Assembly (NCBI GenBank): GCA_036939355.1
Contig: JALLAP010000427.1
Span: 1 to 15,093 of the forward strand
Direction: 5' to 3'
DNA length: 15,093 nucleotides
DNA from: Thalassiosira profunda
Taxonomy: Eukaryota; Bacillariophyta; Thalassiosirophyceae; Thalassiosirales; Thalassiosiraceae
The notes beneath the pieces are model-generated. The model was not told the origin of the DNA and did no database searches. It saw only the letters and a program-made list of their open reading frames with translations. A program made the translations under genes and the position numbers. Shown piece after piece: positions 1 to 6,902 of the stretch (position 1 is the first letter of the stretch; every line of letters starts with the position of its first letter).

Positions 1-391
1 GGGCCGGCTCTTCTCGCGCCGAAGAGATGGAAAGCGCGCATCCCGGAGCCGTCACCAGCAACGTTGCAAAAATCTCGACACGTGAGTATGCACAAGATGC
101 GAGTGTGCACAAGATGCGTGAGTGTGCACAGGTGCGTGCCTCTACTTTCCAACCCGAAGCACTAACGCAGCAGGCGCCTCGGCCAGCGTCGATTTCGGCC
201 GCGTGCGTGAGCGCCCAGACCCAGCGGGAGCAAGCGTGCGTGCTATCACGCGGCGGTGGTTCTCCTTTAGTTTCCTCGGCCATCGGCCACTCGGCCGAGT
301 TAGCTACCTGACGGCCAATACGTACTATCGTACAGCTACGTAGAGCTCTTCATCATTTCATCCCCGCGGCGGACCTGGGCGGACGCAAGAC
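1..391 (+). promoter_or_regulatory. Upstream region of the fibrillin gene
   Basis: I see no convincing gene in this stretch; the open frames here have low-information composition and no recognisable domain. It probably holds the promoter and 5' UTR of the gene that starts at 392. Visible structures are a short inverted repeat near the left edge (CTCTTC at 8-13 with GAAGAG at 21-26), a GTGCAC-rich repeat cluster at about 86-131, and the 10-bp palindrome CTCGGCCGAG at about 290-299. The promoter role rests only on position. Confidence 0.4.
86..131 (+). repeat. Tandem GTGCACAAGATGCG repeats
   Basis: The 11-mer TGCACAAGATG occurs at 89-99 and 106-116, followed by a partial third unit starting TGCACAGG. 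The spacing is about 17-18 bp. Near-identical 11-mers (TGCATAAGATG and TGCATATGATG) occur in the two A-B divergent promoters, so this may be a regulatory element rather than a random microrepeat. The function is inferred. Confidence 0.45.
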
Positions 392-1370
392 ATGGTGCAC
401 CTCGTCCTCCTCCTAGCCGCGCTCCTGCTCGCCCCCGGCGTGCGCGGCTTCCAGCTGCCGTCGGCGGCGCGCCATGCGTCGCGCTCGGCGCTCTGTGCCA
501 CTGGCGGCGAGGGGGGCGAGGGTGCGTTCCCCTCGCGCCGGCATCTCCTCGGTCGGGCCCTCACCTCCGCGGCCGCCGCTTCCTCCCTCCTCTTGAACGA
601 CCCGTCGGCGGTATCGGCCAAGGTGGTCGGCGTCCCATTCGATGCTGCACCCTCAAATTCTACGCCGGAGCGGGAAGCCCTGGTAAAGGCAATATCCAGC
701 AAATCCTCCGACGACGATGTGGTAGCAGTCATCGAAAAGCTTGTGCCGCTCAGCCCATTGAAGGGCGACGGCGGCTCTCGCAAAGCGTTCGACGCGGCGC
801 TGGACGGGGAGTGGAAGCTGTTGTGGTATAACAAAAGCGACTTCTCCCCGCTGCTGAAATTGCCGTCGCCGCTCCGGCCGGACAGCTATCAATACTTTGG
901 CTCCATTGCCGAAAGAGAAGTGGGAGACGGACGGGTGGCGCAGGNTCCGGCCGGACAGCTATCAATACTTTGGCTCCATTGCCGAAAGAGAAGTGGGAGA
1001 AGGGCGGGTGGCGCAGGGGCTCGTGGGCGGGGTGCTGAGCGCGCTGGGCCCCCAGACGGAACTGTGGCTCTCCTCCGGGGCCGTGGCGCAAGAGAAACAT
1101 CCGTCCACTCTTGAGATATATCCGCCCTTCCGCTTCCAATTGGGCCAACTCCCGGGAGCGGCGACGCCCAAACGAACGATCGTCGAGGCGGGGTCCGACA
1201 CCGAGTTTCGGGCCGCCAATGCCCGATCGGCGGAGGCGCAGGCGGCGCCGAAGAACGAGTACGAACAGTTGTATTGCGAGGATTATGGGCGGGGGAGCTT
1301 GAGAATCAGCGTCGTGGCCAAGGGAGATCCGGTGATTGTGGGAGATATGTTCGTTCACCAAAAGCTGTGA
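392..1370 (+). CDS. Plastid lipid-associated protein / fibrillin, probably thylakoid-lumenal
   Basis: This is a PAP/fibrillin family protein; the family consists of small lipocalin-like proteins of plastoglobules and thylakoids that bind lipids. Residues 1-19 form a hydrophobic signal peptide ending VRG before Phe20, which fits the diatom rule of cleavage before Phe for plastid import. A twin-Arg pair at 49-50 (SRRHLLG), a hydrophobic Ala/Leu stretch and VSA at 74-76 form a Tat-type lumen signal, so targeting looks tripartite. The mature part begins near Lys77. It carries the fibrillin N-terminal pattern ([15 protein letters not shown], about 138-151) and the family's C-terminal strand pair ([15 protein letters not shown], then the stop at 1368-1370). 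An unmerged contig overlap at 873-1017 adds 73 bases and breaks the apparent frame: it reads in the frame of 392 before N945 and in the frame of 897 after it. Without the extra copy the frame is continuous, giving about 301 residues. The gene converges with the next one, with 62 bp between stop codons. Confidence 0.8.
873..1017. repeat. Unmerged contig overlap around N945 (assembly artefact)
   Basis: Bases 873-944 repeat at 946-1017, separated by one N. The two 72-bp copies differ at two positions (CGGACGGG against AGGGCGGG), one of which changes Asp to Glu. The fibrillin reading frame runs into the first copy and out of the second at the same codon, as expected for one sequence written twice. 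The mismatches could be allelic variation or low-quality read ends. Confidence 0.9.
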
Positions 1371-1432
1371 TTACTCCGGGCGGTAAATGAAACACTTTGT
1401 CTACTCTGGAATGGAAGACTTGGGCAAACAAG

Positions 1433-3715
1433 TCACGCATAATTGCATGAGGTATTTAAGAAGCCACCGCCAAAATTCTGGGAGGTCGCATTGTCAACGC
1501 AGCTGAACATTCCGCGGCCCGGCGGTTCCTGAAGAGGGTGCATCACCCCGAAGGGTCCAAATTGCGGCCCTCTCTCGCCCACAAGAAAGAAATCCACACC
1601 AACGGGATAGCTTCGAGTTGTCGGATCCGATATTATGATCGTTCGTTCGTCGAAAGAGCGGTCCCAGAAGGCGTGGAACTCCCTTGCGAACTGCAGTTTG
1701 GACTCGAGTGGCATGTTCTTGCCATCAACAATGAATGCCCCAAACCAACGGCTTCCCGATTAGACGAGATTGATCTCATCGCTGTCGCCTATGGTGATGT
1801 TTGCATCATTTCCTGTGCTGACCCGGTGCTCGTCGTCGATGTGCGTCAATGAATAAACAGGCCTGCCGTACGCTACCAGAGGCGAGCAATCGGGTCTGCG
1901 CATCAGAGCCCACGAATCGGAAAGAGAACCAAGTATCCGTGGACACGGCTCTTCCAGCTCGCAATGCAAGCCGATGTGCTGTTGGAAGAAGAGGGACGTT
2001 GATTTAGTCCGTGTGCCTCGCAGAGCAAAGCAGCATTATGCGACACCTTCTGCATCTCACCCGTGAATTCTTGTCGCATTGGCACTGTTGGTCAACGCAC
2101 TGGCCGTTGAGGTTGCAGCTTTCGAAAGGGATACACAGGCAATAAAAGGAACGTATCAGTCAAGTGATACGCCGCAACTAAAGACCACCCTCGCACAATA
2201 CTCACTCAGTGTTGTCCTTGCAGAGATTCGACGTTATGAGAACCTGCGCATTCTTGTTTATGATGCCGACCCAGACTGACCGGTGAGGAAGGTATCAGTC
2301 AAGTGGCACGCCGCAACTAAAAATACCACCCTTGCATATTACTCACTCTCCCAGAGGCCGGAAACTTCTAAAAGGTTGTAGGCATCCGTTTCCGGTGACC
2401 GCAACAACCAGGGACAGTCCGAGTCTTCGATTGTCTCGCCGCCCCGCGACTTTCTAATGTATGGATGCGTAAATACCCATGCATTTTCGCTTTTGCAGTA
2501 CTTGATCTCTGCCGGCACTTTCTCCTCGAATGCACCTTTGCCTCCATCGAACTTTCTCATCTCCCGGTAGATTGGTCTCCCGTCTTGAGTTTGAGATCCC
2601 TCCTGCTCGTAAACGCCGCTGAAATAGCTATACACTAACACTTCTTCTTGCTCCGATCCTTCTACCAAGGCATGCTCCCATATTTGCTCTCCAAATGTGA
2701 CCGTTACAGATCCGATTTGGAATCGCCCCCTACGTTGCAAAGCCGCAATCGCCACCGTCCCACCCATAAACACAAGAAGATTGAAGATATACAGAAGCTT
2801 GACGAAGATTGTCATCTTTTTGCGGAAGTAGTATGGCTTCTTGCTGAACTCCACGTGAAAGGATGACCCCGCGCAGGCGTTCCTGAGCGTCTTCCCCAGC
2901 ACATCGTACTTTGCAAGCTTGAAAGCAATGTCATCGCACTGGGACAGGAAGCCTAGCGCCAGCATGTCGTAAAACTGCGTTCGCGACAAAATGCATTCTT
3001 TCAGAGGGCGTCATCTCAAAACAAAAGTATGTGGCAAGTAGAGGGCGACCCAACTCACCATGTCGAGGACTCGATCACTCTGCACGACAGAAAGCCACAT
3101 GTTCAGCAGGAGCAAGTAACCGATCATCAAACGCAGTAGAGCCGAGAAAACGAACTTTCCGTAGGACACCCCCAGCTTCTCCCTCACCGACGACCGGGGC
3201 ATCATCCGCAGCATGTAAGTTCCTGTCGGTATCTCCTCCTCCATCGTTAGTGCCACCAAGACGGACAGAAACTGCGCAGCCCGAACCTGCTCGGACACGT
3301 TCACCGGCACCCCCAGCGGGTTGCCCGGATAGCCCGCGCTCAAATTATCCCACAGCGCCAACCCCAGGCAGGCGAAGGAGACGAACAGAACAAAGATTGC
3401 AAAGAAGAAGGGGAGGGAGCACACCCTCTCTGTAAAGAGGAGGGAGTGCGTCGATTGCGGCAGCAAGATCTTGTCCTGCTGGTCGACGACGGTGGATCGA
3501 AATTCGTCTTTGGCATCTTCCTCCTTGACAGCAGCATCGCCGCCACTCTCCGCGCCCCCGTTCGAGGCATCTGTCCCGCCATTTGGCCCATCAACTGCCC
3601 GCGCCGAGTGCCGGAAGACCACGCCGCTGCCGCGGCTCCGCCAGCCCGTGGCGCTGCCGGCGCCAAATTCGAGGGCGGCCTTAGCGGCCTCCGCGTCGTT
3701 CAGCGGGTCGTCCAT
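1433..3715 (-). CDS. Gene A (left): three-TM membrane protein with an EGF-like domain; in-frame stop in last exon
   Basis: I do not recognise a named family. The model has five exons read on the minus strand: 3715-3059, 2974-2347, 2275-2206, 2118-2061 and 1978-1433. All four introns are GT-AG with GTGAG donors, and exon phases fit throughout (0, 1, 2, 0). The total is 653 codons including the stop. Residues 1-95 are hydrophilic, rich in Gly, Ala and acidic residues. Predicted membrane segments are about 100-122, 189-211 and 275-297. A following soluble region has the pattern YSYFSGVYEQEG..DGRPIYREM. An EGF-like module has Cys at 447, 453, 459, 464, 466 and 477 (C-x5-C-x5-C-x4-C-x-C-x10-C) and is built from exons 3, 4 and 5. 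The C-terminal domain ends NTSCNYA. One TAA at 1760-1762 (codon 544) interrupts exon 5, although the frame stays open and protein-like on both sides; it is either a true nonsense mutation or an error. The start matches that of the right copy. The gene is transcribed divergently from gene B. Confidence 0.75.
1979..2060 (-). other. Intron 4 of gene A (left), 82 bp
   Basis: The donor is GTGAGATGCAG after TCACGG. The acceptor is a pyrimidine-rich tract ending CAACAG before CACATCGG. A branch-like GACTAAATC lies upstream of the tract. It is shared in position and much of its sequence with right-copy bases 14941-15023. It is phase 0 and lies between the fifth and sixth Cys of the EGF-like module. 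Confidence 0.85.
2119..2205 (-). other. Intron 3 of gene A (left), 87 bp
   Basis: The donor is GTGAGTATTG and the acceptor is TTCGAAAG before CTGCAACC. It is shared with the right copy (14792-14882). It contains a 6-bp hairpin GTATCA / TGATAC around the loop CTTGAC, which holds a plausible branch-site A. Splicing joins the second and later Cys of the EGF-like module to the first. Confidence 0.85.
2276..2346 (-). other. Intron 2 of gene A (left copy only), 71 bp
   Basis: The donor is GTGAGTAATATG after ..TGGGAGA and the acceptor is CCGGTCAG before TCTGGGTC. The right copy reads GGGAGATCTGGG with no interruption. The first 61 bases align with the first 59 of intron 3 of the same gene (7 mismatches and one 2-base gap by hand alignment), including the shared 14-mer CACTTGACTGATAC. 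The 3' end is unrelated. Confidence 0.85.
2975..3058 (-). other. Intron 1 of gene A (left copy only), 84 bp
   Basis: The donor is GTGAGTTG after ..GACATG and the acceptor is ACGCAG before TTTTACGAC. The length is a multiple of three, but it carries an in-frame TGA, so it must be spliced out. In the right copy the flanking exons are joined directly (ATG then TTTTACGAT at about 14092), an exact absence. I see no similarity to the other introns of this gene. Confidence 0.85.
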
Positions 3716-4085
3716 CGCTCCGTGCTCCGAAGCGTCCCCTCCCTTTCATTCAGCTCTTCTGCTCTTCTCTTTGTGTCCAGAGAAATCATCAGAGGACTCG
3801 TGCGGCGAATTTCTACGTACTCATAGGAATCATAGGGCTTGTCTAAAGGCCGTTTCGGGCGGCTTGCAAGCATCCCCGCCGGCTCCAAGATGGAGGTCCC
3901 GCTGCCATCGCGGGCGGCAGTCCCACCCACAAACCAACGAACATCATCGCGGGGGCGGCGGATTGCAATTGGGACGCGCGGCGGGCGACTTGGGCTCATT
4001 AGATGTGCATAAGATGTGCACTTAATGTTCACTCTGAGCTGGAATCGAAGGCTGATTGGCAGAGAACTTGATTAACACGTCGACC
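3716..4085. promoter_or_regulatory. Divergent promoter between genes A and B (left)
   Basis: This is the 370 bp between the start codons of gene A (minus) and gene B (plus). It has diverged from the right-arm counterpart except for islands: a block at 3881-3937, the 13-mer GCGGATTGCAATT at 3958-3970 and TGCATAAGATG at 4006-4016. Those islands are the best candidates for shared control elements. I see no clear TATA box. Confidence 0.6.
3881..3937. promoter_or_regulatory. Conserved promoter block, left copy
   Basis: The block matches the reverse complement of 13211-13265 with one substitution and two small indels over about 57 bp, while the flanks align poorly. Its core, GGAGGTCCCGCTGCC followed by ATCGCGGGCGG, contains CTGCC and GGCAG in inverted orientation. 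Conservation between paralogous promoters points to a protein-binding site; the factor is unknown. Confidence 0.55.
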
Positions 4086-6674
4086 ATGAGCGGAGCCTGG
4101 CCGCCCCCGCCGCCGACGCGGCAGCCCCCGCCGAACAAGCCCTTCAGCACCTCGGGCGCGCTCGACGACCTCCTCAATCAGGACAAGGATGCAATGAAGA
4201 ACAGCAAGATGAACGACATCGACGGTGATGACGAGTCGACAGAAATCAGCGACAACGATTCCATACTGGCCATGGCCAAGCGACTGGAGGAGGCCAGCGT
4301 CATCAGCGACCCGAGCTTCATCGAGGGCACCGCGCCGCACCTAGGCGGCGTGGAGCCCGGGGGACGCCGCACCGGCCCCGGAGGATTGTACGCCCAGCAG
4401 AGGGATCTCGATTCCATCGCCAGCGAGAGCGAAGACGACGGAAGCTCTTCCAGCAGTTCCAGCGGCAGTTCCAGCAGCGACAGTTCCTTTGAGCGGAATC
4501 CCAATCGGGGGCAGCGGCCGATGGGCCAGCCGCATGTGGGCTTTCACGACAGTAATGATCGAGATCGAGATTACCGGCCGAATTCGTCCTATCCGCAGCC
4601 GCCCCCGAACCAGTACCAAAGCTACCGAGGAGGGCCTCCGCCCGGATACAACACGAGCGGGTACTCCCAGGACAGGGCGGGATACGACAATTACAACGGC
4701 GCCCCTCCGGAGTACGACAGCAAAAACGTGAGATTTTCCGAGCGGGGACGGGTCCCGGTCTACCGCTACGAGGACTTGGAAGCAACGCCGGCGTCCAAGA
4801 TCAGAGAGAGCTCGGCATCCCGGAGCAGGGAGCGCAGCCGTTCTCGGTCGCCGAGCCGAAACTCGGCCAAGTTGAGAGAGGAGGAGGAGAAGAGGGAACG
4901 GAAGAGGAAGATGAGGCTGATCGTGTTGCCAATTGTGATACTGGTGGCCATTGGAGCTGCAGTCGGGGTGGCCATAACCGTGGGAAAGCAGAAGGGCAAC
5001 GACGAGAATGCCGCGTCGAACACGGATGCGCCAAAGTTCGAGATTGCCGTTCCCACCGCCAGCCCCACGTTTTCGGGGCTGTACAGCTGTCCTGTTGGCA
5101 AGAGCGGACCCACCCCCACCAAAGGATGCATTGGCTACGTGCAATGCAACGGCGCGGGCGGTACGTTAGGGGATGTCATCATGTGCCCCTCGGGGACGCT
5201 GTACGACGTCCGAAGCAACATTTGCAACCACGCGGATCAGGTGCAGTGTGCCACGCGCATGCCGACGCCGGGGGAGTTGGACACGTTGAACGAGGCGCCC
5301 GGTCTTACTCCACGGCCCACGCCCCGGCCTACGCTGGCAACCTTTGATGTGACGCCTCAACCGCCCAAGATGGGGCCCATAACCACCTTTGAGCACCGCG
5401 TCGCGTTCATTGGCATCTCGACGCCTGGCAATATGGCTTTGTTCGAGCAGAATCTGGAGAATTATCTGATGCTCTTTTATTCGCCCGCCAACCTGGCAGC
5501 TCTGCCGGAGGACGACGAGCTGCGCAGTTTGTCGGAGGTGAAAATCGAAGTCAATGTCATGACATTGGAACGGCGTCGGCTCCACGACGGCTCAGACGAT
5601 TTGATCAGACAAAGCATCCCAGAAAAGCGGCACCTGCGAGTTCTTTCGGACGAGCAACGGCTATTGCAGACGGACAATTTTGTCGCTGTCTATGACCAGA
5701 CGACGACTTACCGCACAACCGACCCATCAGTGTCTATTGGCACGATTGTCCGTCGACCGTTCGATTCGGAATACACTGCAACTTTGATAGAGCACCTCAT
5801 ACGGAGAGACCCCAACACGTTTGGAACGCTGACAGATATCTTTTTCGCGGAGGGCAACGAACCGTTGCCAGGCACGACGACTCCAGGCCCGACGCTCTCA
5901 GCAACCACTTACGAACCCAGCAAATCTCCAACGAAACGACCAAACAAAACGGAGGCGCCCACGCCATTCTTGTCGGATGGGACCAAATCTCCAACAAAGC
6001 AGCCGGTGAATCCACCGGTGACACCTGCTCCGTCCGCATTCCAGCTGGCCTTTCCATCGTTAAGCACCATCCAGGGACTGCTCTGGCTGGACGAGGACGG
6101 CGACGGCCTCTTCTCGACGAACGAAGCGCCGATGGAGGGCACGTTCGTCAACCTCCGCGAGTGCGAGGGCGACCGGTGGAAGGCCACCGCCTCGGCCAAC
6201 GCCATTGGACAGTACCAGTTCGTCGGGGTCGAAGCGGGCAGGTATTACGTCGACTTCTTCAAGCCGGCGCCGGCAGATAGATATGACTTCACCCGGCCTA
6301 AAGTGGGAGGAGACAACGATTTGGTGTTGGACAGCGAGGTGGTCAAGCTGGTGGGCGCGAACGGGCAGAGCGATTGCATGGACGTCGGTAAGGACTTCAA
6401 GACTCTGATCAACGCGGGATACCGGCTGAAGGCGACGCCGGATCCCACGCCAGATCCCACGCCAGATCCCACGAAGGAGCCCACACCGGAGCCCACGCCC
6501 TCGCCAATGGCAGCAAAGCCTTTGTCGACGAAGTCGCCGACGGTGCCCAAATTTTGCGCGGAAGTGCTCGCGGCAGATGACTTCGATTTCCGGGGCTGCA
6601 CCCTCCCGTGCCAAAGCCTCAATCACGAGGACTGCCCGGAGGGGATGCTGTGCGCGTTCACCCAGGATTGTTGA
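4086..6674 (+). CDS. Gene B (left): single-pass surface protein with chitin-binding (CBM14) and SdrD-B-like domains
   Basis: This intronless gene encodes 862 residues from ATG 4086. That start is chosen because MS(GA)WPPPPPTRQ is the first part shared with the right copy; an upstream in-frame ATG at 4056 is not. Residues 1-275 are disordered: Pro-rich, then acidic/Ser-rich (about 110-140), then Arg/Ser-rich next to the membrane (RSRERSRSRSPSR). One membrane segment (about 277-299) follows a basic KRERKRKM stretch, so the N-terminus is probably cytosolic and the rest outside. Residues 335-388 fit a peritrophin-A/CBM14 chitin-binding domain (C..GCIGYVQC..CPSGTLYDV..C....VQC). About 429-589 is a domain I cannot name. 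About 662-781 resembles SdrD-B/Cna-B folds (WLDEDGDGLFSTNEAPMEGTFVNL..GQYQFVGVEAGRYYVDF). Pro-Thr linkers flank it, and a six-Cys tail (about 825-862) ends the protein. A role in anchoring or organising chitin or cell wall at the surface is inferred. Confidence 0.85.
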   Translation: MSGAWPPPPPTRQPPPNKPFSTSGALDDLLNQDKDAMKNSKMNDIDGDDESTEISDNDSILAMAKRLEEASVISDPSFIEGTAPHLGGVEPGGRRTGPGGLYAQQRDLDSIASESEDDGSSSSSSSGSSSSDSSFERNPNRGQRPMGQPHVGFHDSNDRDRDYRPNSSYPQPPPNQYQSYRGGPPPGYNTSGYSQDRAGYDNYNGAPPEYDSKNVRFSERGRVPVYRYEDLEATPASKIRESSASRSRERSRSRSPSRNSAKLREEEEKRERKRKMRLIVLPIVILVAIGAAVGVAITVGKQKGNDENAASNTDAPKFEIAVPTASPTFSGLYSCPVGKSGPTPTKGCIGYVQCNGAGGTLGDVIMCPSGTLYDVRSNICNHADQVQCATRMPTPGELDTLNEAPGLTPRPTPRPTLATFDVTPQPPKMGPITTFEHRVAFIGISTPGNMALFEQNLENYLMLFYSPANLAALPEDDELRSLSEVKIEVNVMTLERRRLHDGSDDLIRQSIPEKRHLRVLSDEQRLLQTDNFVAVYDQTTTYRTTDPSVSIGTIVRRPFDSEYTATLIEHLIRRDPNTFGTLTDIFFAEGNEPLPGTTTPGPTLSATTYEPSKSPTKRPNKTEAPTPFLSDGTKSPTKQPVNPPVTPAPSAFQLAFPSLSTIQGLLWLDEDGDGLFSTNEAPMEGTFVNLRECEGDRWKATASANAIGQYQFVGVEAGRYYVDFFKPAPADRYDFTRPKVGGDNDLVLDSEVVKLVGANGQSDCMDVGKDFKTLINAGYRLKATPDPTPDPTPDPTKEPTPEPTPSPMAAKPLSTKSPTVPKFCAEVLAADDFDFRGCTLPCQSLNHEDCPEGMLCAFTQDC
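6435..6506 (+). repeat. PDPT/PEPT-coding tandem repeat in gene B
   Basis: This 12-bp-unit repeat encodes PDPT three times, then KEPT, PEPT and PSP. It forms a stiff Pro-Thr linker between the SdrD-B-like domain and the Cys-rich tail. Such linkers are often O-glycosylated in wall proteins (general knowledge). The right copy has a PEPT unit where this one has its third PDPT. Confidence 0.8.
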
Positions 6675-6902
6675 GAGCATTTAGGCAAATGGAATGCATT
6701 GTTTTGCGGTAGCCGTAACACGAGGAAGAAGTAAAGCACAGACTTTGCTTTGATCTCAGCCCACTCGTGTACCAGTCGCGTGCTGCGACTCAGTCGAGGT
6801 TCTGCGGTTCTGCCCTCACTCTCGTGAACCGTGGACGTTGACCAGGTGGACGTGGACCTCAACCTGGCGGCGCAACCCCTGCCCAGCGTCCGGCGCTGAG
6901 CC
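6675..6902 (+). promoter_or_regulatory. Gene B 3' end and TDP1 upstream region
   Basis: The first 30 or so bases still match the right arm; after that the sequence is unique to the spacer. It contains a small inverted repeat, AAAGCA (6733-6738) with TGCTTT (6746-6751). An in-frame TGA at 6897-6899 lies just before the TDP1 ATG. I see no other gene or promoter motif. Confidence 0.4.

Larger units (their letters stand above)
1911..6705 (+). repeat. Left arm of large inverted duplication
   Basis: This segment matches the reverse complement of about 10415-15093, carrying genes A and B in mirror order. The inner edge lies about 35 bp past the gene B stop, where the two sequences stop aligning (AGCAAATGG-like sequence is the last clear match). 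The outer edge cannot be fixed: position 1911 pairs with the window's last base, so the repeat may extend further left, at least through the end of gene A at 1433. Confidence 0.9.

Noticed and set aside
1718..1765. A fifth, 48-bp intron removing the in-frame TAA of gene A
   Set aside because: The donor would be GTCTAA, unlike the GTGAG of all other introns here, and the bases read as plausible protein apart from the stop. Not excluded without RNA data.
2079..2279. 66-codon plus-strand open frame between 2079 and 2279
   Set aside because: It is fully explained as the complement of exons 3 and 4 and introns 2 and 3 of gene A.
6831..6899. Repetitive open stretch (VDVDQVDVDLNL) just before TDP1 as an extra N-terminal exon
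   Set aside because: It is in frame with TDP1 but closed by TGA at 6897 and lacks an ATG. I see no splice signals joining it.
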